From: Massilia sp. YIM B02769
GTDB lineage: Bacteria; Pseudomonadota; Gammaproteobacteria; Burkholderiales; Burkholderiaceae_D
Direction of reading: 5' to 3'
Assembly: GCF_030411995.1 (NCBI RefSeq)
Contig: NZ_JASNRC010000003.1
Location: forward strand, 447,318 to 496,602
DNA: 49,285 nucleotides
Shown here: positions 36,979 to 46,200 of the stretch, piece after piece
Layout of the letters: every line of letters begins with the position of its first letter
Position numbering within the stretch: the stretch's first letter is position 1
The notes under the pieces: generated by a model
Seen by the model: the letters and a program-made list of their open reading frames with translations, nothing else
Told to the model about the DNA's origin: nothing
Databases searched by the model: none
Program-made: the position numbers and the translations under genes

Positions 36979-37503
36979 ATGTCCACTGAACCAGATGAAC
37001 TGAACGATCTCGCCGTCAAATTTCCTGACGAGCATATGGATCGACTTGCCGCCCTTGCTAGCCAGGTCGGCATGCCTTTGGACGATATCGTCCAAGAAGC
37101 ACGTCTCATAATTTTAGAGAAATTTAACGAGTACGACCAGGCGAGGGCGTCACTCCTCCAATTCGTATTCGGTCACCTACGAAAGCGAATGCGTAGACAG
37201 ATCGGTGCACATCGTTATGCAGTTTCCCTCGACCGCAGCGATGCTGTAGGTGAGGAAACGCGTCGCCTTGCTGAAGCTTTGCACGTACCTGTTGAGGATG
37301 AGTTTGAGCATGAAACATCCGTGCTAGCTCCTTCAGGCGCAGAAAAACTTCTGGATATTGCAGCCTTTGTCAGTGGAAAGTCTGTTTCCCACCTCGCCCA
37401 ACGTTTGAACGTAACTCCGCGTCGAGTCCGCCAAATCTTGCAAAAATTGCGAGAAGACGATGGCGTACGCCTTCAAACTCAGCTCAACTTTGGTAAGAAA
37501 TGA
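36979..37503 (+). CDS. Sigma-factor-like DNA-binding protein
   Basis: The 174-residue protein has a sigma-region-2-like segment (LDDIVQEARLIILEKFNEYDQARASLLQFVFGHLRKRMRR, about 38-76, the phrase read in parts) and a C-terminal helix-turn-helix SVSHLAQRLNVTPRRVRQILQKL (about 136-158), like region 4. The layout is that of a minimal sigma or sigma-like regulator on a mobile element. AGAAGGA precedes the ATG at 36979. It is followed directly by the gene at 37505. Whether it binds RNA polymerase is not shown by the sequence. Confidence 0.65.
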   Translation: MSTEPDELNDLAVKFPDEHMDRLAALASQVGMPLDDIVQEARLIILEKFNEYDQARASLLQFVFGHLRKRMRRQIGAHRYAVSLDRSDAVGEETRRLAEALHVPVEDEFEHETSVLAPSGAEKLLDIAAFVSGKSVSHLAQRLNVTPRRVRQILQKLREDDGVRLQTQLNFGKK

Positions 37504-37504
37504 A

Positions 37505-38551
37505 ATGCTAGATAAAGATAGCAAGCGGAGTCACGCTCGAAAAAATATCGAAGGGTTCTTTATTCCTCTTTACGGGAACTGGATTAGAGAAGTTGGGTTG
37601 CAGGCGGCGACCTTCTTGGCAGTAGCTGCCTATTGGCAAAATATAAAAGGGCCGGGAGAGTGGTGGTACAAGCGTCGAGATGCCAAACGTGGACCAGACG
37701 GTAAATTACTACCGCCGTGCAGCCGGGCTGAGCAAAGTTTCGAATGGGAGGCAGGCTTATCCAGATCGGCTCAAGAAACTGCTCGAGCTGTAATGCGTGA
37801 GCGTGGCTTCATAGAGGAGAAGCTTGTGGGAAAACGACTTTATTATCGGGTCAATCTCAAGCTGGTCGAAGACTGGTCAGAGGAGCTGGCCTCAGTTAAA
37901 GGCGATTTTCAACCAATTGAATGGCAAGAAAATGCCATTGATTTGGGGAGATTCAGCCACGAACATGGCGGAATTTCGCCACCTAAAGCAAAGAACAAGC
38001 AAATACCTTTTCAAAAGAGTAGAAGCAGAGATACCTCTGAGAACGTTGAAATTACGCCTCTAACGCTGCAGGGTGCTCAGGCTGGAGCTCCGCAGGAGGA
38101 AGCGTTGACACGCCCTACGAACGAAGGAGGGGTTTTATGCTGGGACGGCAACGATCGAGTAAAGGCGCACGATATGATGAGCCGCTGGGGACCGGAGAAA
38201 GTCAAGTTGGCTGCTAATAAGGTAGAAGCACGCGGGGCACGTCCTCTCGCGTCGCGAGTATATAAAGAATTAATTAATTCTGAAAAGCCAAACAATACAG
38301 AAGAGACAAGGGGTTATCTGAGTCAATATCCGGATCGAGCCCCCAAAGATACAAAAATATTTGCGGCAATCCAACAAAAGATTAAAACCATGTCATTGGA
38401 GGAGCTAAAAGAGTATCGGCGCGTTTACATCGCTGGCGAAGGAGTCCTGTTTTCCAAATCCTTGAACGTAACGACTAACGATTTTGCCGATGTATCGGAG
38501 CGCGCTATGTTTAAGCGTTGGCTGGAGCGTCAACTTAGACAGGTTATGTAA
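37505..38551 (+). CDS. Winged-helix protein, possible replication initiator
   Basis: It encodes about 348 residues. The N-terminal half (FFIPLYGNWIREVGLQAATFLAVAAYW and then LSRSAQETARAVMRERGFIEEKLVGKRLYYRVN) reads as a winged-helix domain like those at the front of phage and plasmid replication proteins (DnaD-like or helix-turn-helix replication proteins). The C-terminal half is charged and helical with no motif. ATG 37505 lies one base past the stop of the sigma-like gene; an in-frame ATG at 37460 would overlap that gene by 44 bases. Function is inference from pattern and context. Confidence 0.55.
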   Translation: MLDKDSKRSHARKNIEGFFIPLYGNWIREVGLQAATFLAVAAYWQNIKGPGEWWYKRRDAKRGPDGKLLPPCSRAEQSFEWEAGLSRSAQETARAVMRERGFIEEKLVGKRLYYRVNLKLVEDWSEELASVKGDFQPIEWQENAIDLGRFSHEHGGISPPKAKNKQIPFQKSRSRDTSENVEITPLTLQGAQAGAPQEEALTRPTNEGGVLCWDGNDRVKAHDMMSRWGPEKVKLAANKVEARGARPLASRVYKELINSEKPNNTEETRGYLSQYPDRAPKDTKIFAAIQQKIKTMSLEELKEYRRVYIAGEGVLFSKSLNVTTNDFADVSERAMFKRWLERQLRQVM

Positions 38552-38715
38552 AAGCTGTCGGGACCAGGCTGAGCACGAAGCGTATCGTTTCAAGTGACTC
38601 TATGTTCAAATCGTGAAGTTGACGTCCTCAGCTTGGTGCTTTTAAGGCATGTATTGGCGCGACATTGTTCTCACCTTACGGAACCGTTGCTGCACGTGAA
38701 TTACAGGAGTAATAA

Positions 38716-38964
38716 ATGAATCAGCAACAAAAGGGGGCTACACAAAATGAGTATGATGAACGTTCATACATGGTGGCCTTTACGTCGCTTGAGTTCGAGC
38801 GACGAACCCATGTAGATACTGCATGTGCGGCCTATCATTTGGGGCGAAAGCCGCAAACATTGCGAGCATGGGCCTGTTCCGAAAATGGACCTTTGCGACC
38901 GGTGCGGGTCAACGGTCGACTAGCCTGGCCGGTAGCAGAAATCCGTCGAGTTCTGCGAACTTGA
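38716..38964 (+). CDS. Excisionase-like helix-turn-helix protein
   Basis: The 82-residue protein has a C-terminal helix-turn-helix/MerR-like segment, THVDTACAAYHLGRKPQTLR then a wing and PVAEIRRVL. This pattern is common in small excisionase-like proteins of mobile elements. AGGAG precedes the ATG. Lies between the replication-like gene and a minus-strand hypothetical. Confidence 0.65.
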   Translation: MNQQQKGATQNEYDERSYMVAFTSLEFERRTHVDTACAAYHLGRKPQTLRAWACSENGPLRPVRVNGRLAWPVAEIRRVLRT

Positions 38965-39232
38965 AATTACAACTTAAGCATTCCACGAACTTGGCGCGTA
39001 GGTATCATGAAATTGCTGTTTATGTAGATTGGAATGCCGCCATCATCCGCCACTAATTTTTTAGCTGGCTGAGTTGGCGGCACTTTAAGTGCCCCAACAC
39101 CTTGGCATGTGCCTTACAACTCGCGCATAAAATATGTTAACGAATATAGGAAATCTAATCTCCGTGCCGGACGCTCCCGACCTCTAGGTGCTCGCATGGA
39201 ATGCATCCAGTAGAAAGCAGAGATTAGCAGTA

Positions 39233-39466
39233 TTACTTAATTTCCCAATTTTTGGCGCGCTCTTCACGAAAGCACTGGATTGCGTTGGTGAAGGGCTCAA
39301 AATAAAGGATGGTATCTTGGCGAGCTAGCTCTTTCAAGTGAGCCAAGAAGGTGGTGCGCTTAGGATCAAAGTAAAGAGGAGTAGTCCTCGTCTTCAAGCA
39401 GAAAAAGCCTTTAATCGGGGCGATAGCAAGACGTCCAATACGTCTGAGTTGGGCGGGTAGGGTCAT
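39233..39466 (-). CDS. Small hypothetical protein
   Basis: It encodes 77 basic residues (MTLPAQLRRIGRLAIAPIKG then FCLKTRTTPLYFDPKRTTFLAHLKELA). GAGGAA lies four bases before the ATG at 39466 on the minus strand, which supports translation. I do not recognise it. Confidence 0.45.
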   Translation of the reverse strand: MTLPAQLRRIGRLAIAPIKGFFCLKTRTTPLYFDPKRTTFLAHLKELARQDTILYFEPFTNAIQCFREERAKNWEIK

Positions 39467-39897
39467 AGTTTCCTCGAGTGGTTCCATTGTGCCACAAGTG
39501 CAGCCAGCTATTACTAAGCAATGTGGGGTCGTTTCGGTCGCAAATCAGTTTAGCGCTTTCCAGCTGGGATGCAAAGTCAGCGTGGCCAGCATTGCCTATG
39601 ACGGCGACTCAAACAATGGGCGTTTATGGGATGACTGGACAGATTCGGCAGGCAGGGACGATGTATTGCACCGAACCTTGGAGCATTGCGGACTTGACGT
39701 TTCGGTCAACTGCCTTGGCCGATTGCGCAGGAGCAATCGCGCTTCCCAAGGATTTTCCGAGTCATGTGAGTCATGTCTTTGTGTCGAGGACTGTGGGTGG
39801 GCGGTAAGGCTTGAGCGAAATACTAACAGTCGAGGTGAGGCGCTGGGAGGTTGATGACTGGAAGAATGCGGCCTGAATTTCACGCTCTAGCGCTGCC
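39467..39897. other. Region 3' of the XerC-like recombinase
   Basis: Two or three overlapping frames exist but none has a good start site or family-like sequence. Nothing further was recognised. An attachment site for the neighbouring recombinase could lie here, but no matching second copy was found by eye. Confidence 0.35.
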
Positions 39898-40869
39898 TTA
39901 GTAAGTAACTTTGAACGTCGGGCTGTCCTCGGGACGGCTCTGGCGCCTGTCGTAGACGCGCGTTGTTGCGATGTTCGCATGACCCAGCCATTCCTGGACT
40001 TTGGCGATATCCGCCCCGTTGTCGAGGGCATTGGTCGCCGCCGTCGCACGCAGTGCGTGCGGCCCGAAGCCGGCAACGTCGATCTGCAGCGCCTTCGCAT
40101 AGTTTGCCAGCATCTTGTAGACGCCATCAGGTGTGATCGACGCTGTCCGGCTACGTGTGTTGTTGCTGATTGAGCGGAATAGTGCGCTGTTCACGTCACC
40201 GCTATGACCAGCGAACTCGAGGTATGCCGCGATTGCCCCGGCCGCGCCTGGATGCAGCGGCACATAACGAATCTTGCTGCCCTTGCCTCGGACCTGCAAA
40301 TGCTTCACGCCGCGGCGCTCTTGGATGTCGCCCACGCGCAAAGCGCACAGCTCGGCGCGACGTAGGCCGTGGTACAGCAGGGTGGCCAGAATCGCGCGAT
40401 CGCGCTTACCGCGAAGAGTACATGCATCTGCCACATTCAACAAAGCGCGCGCCTGATGATCTCCGATCGCTGGGGTCTTTCCTTCCGTGCTTTCTATCCT
40501 TGGGCGTTTTACGCCCTCGACCGGATTGACCGTCACGGCATTGGAATCGCATAGATAGTCGAACAGTGACGATAGAGCAGCCAGCTTGCGGCGGATCGTC
40601 GCACCGCTCAGAGCCCGTCGTTCAAGTTCGTGACGCCAAGCCAGCACATGGCCGCGGCTGACACTACGGAGGTGTGCCGGATCGTCAATGCAGGTAAAGG
40701 TCATGAACTCGCGCAGGTCGCTTTCATATGCACGACGCGTACGTGCGTTGTCGATGTTAGCGAACCAGGCAGTCGCCGCAGGCACTTCAGCCAACTGTTG
40801 GAACTGGACAGGGGTAAGGCAACTCGATGGAGCAGGCTGGCACGCAGTCAGGGGGAGCTTGGATGTCAC
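39898..40869 (-). CDS. XerC/D-type tyrosine recombinase
   Basis: The 323-residue protein has a complete tyrosine-recombinase site: Arg in YHGLRRAELCALRV, Lys in GKGSKIRYVPL, HALR and LGHANIATTRVYDRR with the Tyr. The N-terminal half is a SAM-like core-binding domain (ARTRRAYESDLREFMTF). Size and motifs are of the XerC/D-phage type, so it is a different lineage from the integrase at 34626. The start is GTG with AAAGG upstream. It points leftward at the border between the mobile module and the Mokosh segment. Confidence 0.85.
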   Translation of the reverse strand: MTSKLPLTACQPAPSSCLTPVQFQQLAEVPAATAWFANIDNARTRRAYESDLREFMTFTCIDDPAHLRSVSRGHVLAWRHELERRALSGATIRRKLAALSSLFDYLCDSNAVTVNPVEGVKRPRIESTEGKTPAIGDHQARALLNVADACTLRGKRDRAILATLLYHGLRRAELCALRVGDIQERRGVKHLQVRGKGSKIRYVPLHPGAAGAIAAYLEFAGHSGDVNSALFRSISNNTRSRTASITPDGVYKMLANYAKALQIDVAGFGPHALRATAATNALDNGADIAKVQEWLGHANIATTRVYDRRQSRPEDSPTFKVTY

Positions 40870-41444
40870 TGAACACCTTTCAATATGCCGTTAAAGGCAA
40901 CCGGGACGAGACGGGACAGCAGACAGATAACGATATGCGGTGCTGCAGGACAGGGACGCGTACTTTCAGCTCAACCGCCGATGTCCTCCAATAGGTGCTT
41001 GCTAGCTTTGCGTAGCCTTTGCTCGTTTAGATCCGCTACTGCTAGAGTCAATGTTCCTAGTATGTAGCAACGAAAAGGGCACGCAACCGCAGGTAGTGGC
41101 CGCGACCGCTGCGGCTGTACCTTTCCACGACCAGTGACTCGAGTTGCGTCGCTTTGCATGTCTCGAGCTCGGCCGTACTAGCGATAACGCTTTTTATCAA
41201 TAGTAAAGGGACAGCGAAACAGCCACACCAGAAACAGTTTGGCCTAGCCGCCATATTTTTGCTTATGAACGGCTAGCAGAGCCTCTAGGAAGACATCGTT
41301 GAGACGACACGCCTGCACGGGGAGAAGAGAGGCACGAAGATCTTATGGCAGGAGCTTTATACCTATGCCTTACGCTGAAGTACGGTGTGCATAGCTGCTT
41401 ATGAGTACCGCTAGGTCGCAGCGATCGCAACCAAACGAGACAAG
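40870..41444. other. Gene-free border region
   Basis: No convincing gene is seen in these 575 bases. Composition changes across this region from G+C-rich (left) to A+T-richer (right), which fits a module boundary. It must hold the promoter of the leftward recombinase; no consensus pair stands out. Confidence 0.4.
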
Positions 41445-43280
41445 TTAAATCGGCCCACTCCCACCTCGAACGGACTCTTGCACTATCCAAGCCCATATGA
41501 TGTCAGCCATTTCTCTACTTTTGATATAGAGACCAACTTCACGCGAGTCTGACGCGTTGCTAAAAGGATCGGCAGAAAGAAAGTTATAGCTGCTAATTAT
41601 CACTGTATCATCAGCAACTATAACCTTTGCGTGAATGCTAGATTTTATAAAAAACTTACCGCCCGCGAGTTCCACACGTTTTTGAATGGATTTAAGGATC
41701 TCAGGATCCTCAATTAAGTTCTCGTCACCAATAACTAAAATTTCTAAGTTTTTTTCAAGAGGGGTTTCTAAGTAAATAGGGAGAGGCTCGATGCGAATCT
41801 TTGCTTTGGCTCCAATTTTATGAGAGGTAATAGCTATTCGGTTTTTTGCTCCAAGTATCAGGTCCCGCATAAGGACCTCATGTTCCTGATCGCGCACTTG
41901 TCGTAAGTAAACGTTCTCTATATTTTCGAGATATGAGCATACAGAGGCCCCCTCATTCTGCAGATCAGGCTCGCCTACCGAAAGCGGAGATGTTATTGTC
42001 TGACGCTCTAGGGAGGCGGCGGTATGATGCCATAAGTCGGAGATTGAGCTATACGAACTTTGCGGCGCAGACCAAAGTCCTGCAATCGTTGTACAAACTT
42101 CAGAAGCGATACCAGAGTGTGAGCAAACAATGGAAAGCTCGGCCGAAGGCGGTTCGCCGTCTCGCGGCAATATCTTTTTCGAGAGCCAGTTGTGCGAGCC
42201 GATCGAAACCTTAAATCCAACATCATCGTCCCAAGCAAGCAATTTAGCATGGGATCCAGTTGGAGTATCATTAAACCGTAAAGAATCTTGTCCCGCACAC
42301 TCTTTTCGTAGAGTCTTTAACGCAGCAAGAGTACGGTTCTGTTCGTCTGCTGTTTTTCCCGTGGAGTAGCCCCAAAGTAAATCCACTCGGACACCTCGAC
42401 TAACAGCAGACTTAATCGACTCCGCTAGTTCGCCTGATATTACAGCGGCGTTCGCAAAAGCAGACGCAATTAGGACTTGGCTTTTTGCTTCGCGCAGTGC
42501 TGTAAACAGCAGTTCGACGTGCTCGCTGTGAGTCCTTATTAACTTTAAATCTTTAAGACTCGCTGGCCAGGCAAATTTTATTTCGCCATCACTTTCTTTT
42601 GATGATTGCCCTGTTGCGTCAAGAGTACAAGCGGGGAGCTTAGAGCGAGCAATATTTTCAATGTAAGGAGTTAGGCCACTTCTCCATATCTCAGGTATGC
42701 CACTTGCTCTGCCTTCTACCTCATCAATATGAATGTGAAGCCACGCCTGCTGTTGAGGCAAAGGATCGCCAACCCATCGTATCCACTCCTTTCTCTTGTC
42801 GCGCTGCAACAGATGTTTTACTTGACCTCCATCAAGTCGTGGAAGATGCGGGGACCGCTCGAGTCTGATCGCGCGATCCCAAATTCCGTCATCCATTAGT
42901 CTTCTGGCCGTAACATAAGTAACATCGCGTGTCGAGCAAATCCGCCCTGCTAACTTATCGACGAGCACATATCCACGTCTGTAGTCAATTTCTTCCGGAG
43001 TTGGCAACAAGTCATCTTTTACAGCTTGAATCCCCTGTTGAGTTGCCACAAAACTAGCTCCAGCACCGCCAATTGCAATCCTTCCGGCGCGCGCTAACCC
43101 CACTAATGACTCAATCAGTAAGCGTTTAGGCAAATATAATTTTGAAGCTAAACCTTCTAGATCTTGGTTACCTTCAAGAGTAATCGCTTTTAGTACAATA
43201 AAATCAAGCTCGGAAAATGGTGATCCACTTCCAACTTCGTAATCCACACGATACCGGTCAACGGGAACTAAAACGTCCAT
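41445..43280 (-). CDS. mkoB: MkoB-like PLD nuclease (Mokosh)
   Basis: The 611-residue protein starts with winged-helix-like segments (about 25-90) and contains two full phospholipase-D motifs: H344-x-K346-x4-D351 (SHAKLLAWDDD, followed by IGSHN) and H550-x-K552-x4-D557 (IHAKVIVADD, followed by SSYNF). Both halves of the active site are thus in one chain. It lies six bases after a kinase-like/COG1112-type helicase gene, the two-gene arrangement of type I Mokosh anti-phage systems, in which this is the nuclease. Lower G+C than the dpd genes. The call is strong at domain level; the system name rests on domain architecture and gene order. Confidence 0.82.
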   Translation of the reverse strand: MDVLVPVDRYRVDYEVGSGSPFSELDFIVLKAITLEGNQDLEGLASKLYLPKRLLIESLVGLARAGRIAIGGAGASFVATQQGIQAVKDDLLPTPEEIDYRRGYVLVDKLAGRICSTRDVTYVTARRLMDDGIWDRAIRLERSPHLPRLDGGQVKHLLQRDKRKEWIRWVGDPLPQQQAWLHIHIDEVEGRASGIPEIWRSGLTPYIENIARSKLPACTLDATGQSSKESDGEIKFAWPASLKDLKLIRTHSEHVELLFTALREAKSQVLIASAFANAAVISGELAESIKSAVSRGVRVDLLWGYSTGKTADEQNRTLAALKTLRKECAGQDSLRFNDTPTGSHAKLLAWDDDVGFKVSIGSHNWLSKKILPRDGEPPSAELSIVCSHSGIASEVCTTIAGLWSAPQSSYSSISDLWHHTAASLERQTITSPLSVGEPDLQNEGASVCSYLENIENVYLRQVRDQEHEVLMRDLILGAKNRIAITSHKIGAKAKIRIEPLPIYLETPLEKNLEILVIGDENLIEDPEILKSIQKRVELAGGKFFIKSSIHAKVIVADDTVIISSYNFLSADPFSNASDSREVGLYIKSREMADIIWAWIVQESVRGGSGPI

Positions 43281-43286
43281 CTCGAT

Positions 43287-46200
43287 TCACTTTCGTAAAA
43301 TATCTTCGGCTTTTATTTTTATACCTGTCCCATCGGAAAAGCTCTCTTCTATTAATTTAATCGCTTTATGCAAAGGCCAAAGATGATCATAAGTATTGTC
43401 TTCATTAACGAGTGATACTTGTTCGTAAAAGAACTGCCAGCTTCCAACGAGAACTAACAACTTTTGAGCACGAGACAATAGCACGTTCAGCCTGTTCGAG
43501 TCAGCAAGAAAGCCTAACCCTTGTCCAGGCAAATCGGAGTTGTTGCGGACCAAGGAAACAATTACAAAATCAGATTCGTTTCCTTGGAATGAGTCGACAG
43601 TATGCGCTACACGATCTTCTCTCGTGTCGTCATCTTCTTCTCGAATACTTTGGCGGAATCTTAAGCGACGAGCGTCCCGAATTCTCCGAATTTCTGCATC
43701 AGAATTCAATATCGAAACCTGTGCACTATACGGAGATAGAACAGCAATTTCCTCTTGTGCAATCGGCTTTAGGCTCTCAAGAAACGCGCTAATGACTCGT
43801 GCTTCCATTGGATTTGTATATCGTGGGCGGCCATCATCGCGTCCGCACTCTTGATAGTCTCCGTTCCTTTGACTCCAGGGGGTGTCAATCCAGCAAATGG
43901 CTTTACCAGCTAATCCTTCAGGATAAACTAAGTCATGAATTACTTCGGAGGTAGGCTTTCCGTCTTCGTCTTCCGTGGCATTTCGAATGCCTTCGAAGTC
44001 GGGATAAAAAGCATTAGAAATAATTTTGCCAATAGCTGGGTGCATCCGATATTGAACCGCTAATCGGCCTGCAGAGGCGCCAATGGATTCAGCAACAGTA
44101 AGCCGAGGTTCCCCGTGAATTTGATCGCGTAGTTGTGTTAAAAGTGTGGAAAAGGTAGGAAGCCAGCTTTTGCAAAGATTTTGAAACTCATCACGTTCGG
44201 AATCCGGATAGTCGCTCCATCTCCGTATCCATTCCATATCAACTAGTTCTCTACTTGGCAACTTGCTCAATGCTTGCGCCACATCCGCAAGATGATCAAT
44301 CCCAAGTAAATATGTTTTGAATTGATAGGGCAAAAGCTGGTTTTGGTCGCCTAACAGGAGCCAACGATGCCCAGCATTAAGAGGTAAAGCTAAGTCAAAT
44401 CCATGCGCCTTGCCGGCTTCTTCTACAATACTCCAATCAAACGACTGATTGCCGTCCGCGAGCGCTTCTAAGTCAGCAGCACTTGTTGTGCAATAAGTAA
44501 TGCTCGCGCTTCGCTTGACCAATTCTTCAATATCTGACAACGCGCGCTGGTCGTTTTCGTTTAAAGGCATCGATGTTAGGCGATTTATAAGCTCGAGCCA
44601 CTCGTCTTGAACTTGGGTTCGAGATGTCAAATCTCCCAACTGGGCCGCAAGTCCAGTAAGCATATCATTCGCAACTTGTTTTGCCGACCCTTCAGGCACG
44701 CTGCCATCTTGCTTCTCCGACCGAAGGCGAACAGAGATTGGACGTTCTTGTAGCAGATCGCCGCCAAATACTTCGTCACGCACTTTTGCTCGTAAAACAT
44801 CCACGGCACTATGCCCCGGCGCAGTTACTAAAATTTGCGCGACAGGATCGTCTTCGAGAATCTGGCGAAGAAGATGAGCAACGAGTGTTGTTTTTCCTGT
44901 GCCGGGAGGCCCTTGAAGCGCATATATCGGCCTTACTCTTAGGACATCCTTTATAACTGCAAGCTTACTTTCGTCGAGTTCTTTTACCCCATCCATATAT
45001 GGCAATGAAGCAGCGGCAGTGTCCATATAAACCATGCCCGGCTGAACTAACGCGCGCAAAAGATATGAATGTTCATGTAAACGTTCGATTGCCCCTGTTC
45101 TACGTCGTATCAACGTTACCTGGGCATATTGTCCATATGTGCGAAGGTACCCCAGCAACACAAATGGCTTCTGATCAGGTGCCTTCGCGCGCTCTAAAGT
45201 AACGATGTTGTTGTCAAAGTCGATCGATTCGATTGTCCATGGGTCAATACGAGTGTTTACGCCAGGTACAAGTAGCGAGTCCGTGTCCGAGAGAATAACT
45301 TGCTTACTGTTCTTTTTTCCGCTGTCAAATTCCCGCTGAAGCATTTTTACCATTCCTCCATCAACTTTGCAGAAGGGTAAAATTGGCCGATCTCGGGTGC
45401 GCTCCCGTAGTGCGATTCTTTCGAAATTTGCCGCAGCAGGTAAGTGCTCTATCAGTTCATAGGCGCAAATCTCGCCATCTCGGAACAACAGTTCAAGTTG
45501 ATTTGTTGCGCGCAAGAAATCATGAAACTTGGATATCCCTTTTGCTAATTTTGAGCCCTCCTCAAGATACGGAATTATTTTCTCCCAAGACTGTTTTGGA
45601 TGGCCGCGCGCATGCATTACATCACGTGGTATTAATACATTAAGTGGCCGTCCAAGCAAAGAACTTGGTTGCCCCATTTGATCACCGATAGATAGTGATG
45701 TGACTTGTGAGATCTGCGCAAAATCCCACGACGCGGCGCTAGCATCGTTGTCTTTATATTGTCGGATTCGGTACGTAACTTGCCGACCCATCAAAATGCA
45801 GTGATCTCTTGTTAAAGATGGATAAAGCAACCCTTCCGCTATATCGTTCTGAATAAAATCTTTTAGTTGCGCAACGTGAGCAAGATTCCTTGGGCTATAC
45901 TCCTGAGAGGGATCTTCCGGATTTGCGCGAAAACCGTGAGCCGAGATGGCGTTTATGACTGATGAGTGCGTTGGCGAGACAACAAGTTGTAATGGCGATC
46001 GTAAGTTTTCAGATCCAACTGGCATTGCAAGATCGCGTGTTATCTCTACAATAAGGCGAATCACTTCTTCACCAAACCGAAGCCGTTCATTTGGTTTTTT
46101 CGTGAGCAATCGCCTAATAAGCTCACGTTCTTTTACTGTCAAAATTGAGGTTCTGAATAGTTCTGTTTCTAGCAGAGTGCTCAATTCTTTTGATGACCGA

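Larger units (their letters stand above)
5715..40869. mobile_element. Putative tRNA-adjacent genomic island (mosaic)
   Basis: Immediately beyond the tRNA the core genes stop. What follows is a Dpd defence cluster, then partition genes, two tyrosine recombinases, an excisionase-like protein and replication-like genes. This is the content of an integrative element or a nested set of them. The left edge is set at the tRNA 3' end by convention. The right edge is uncertain: no second copy of the tRNA 3' end (TTCGACTCCGGGGAGGCC) was found by eye, so the far attachment site may be outside the window or lost. The defence genes at 41445-48707 may belong to the same or another island. Confidence 0.5.

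Noticed and set aside
36681..36989. 102-codon frame before the sigma-like gene
   Set aside because: No Shine-Dalgarno sequence, Ser/Arg-rich composition typical of out-of-frame G+C-rich DNA, and overlap with the start of a well-supported gene.
39489..39854. Plus-strand frame of 121 codons 3' of the XerC-like gene
   Set aside because: Two other frames of similar length overlap it and none has a good start site or recognisable domain.
40971..41159. Minus-strand frame of 62 codons in the border region
   Set aside because: No ribosome-binding site and no similarity recognised; left as non-coding.
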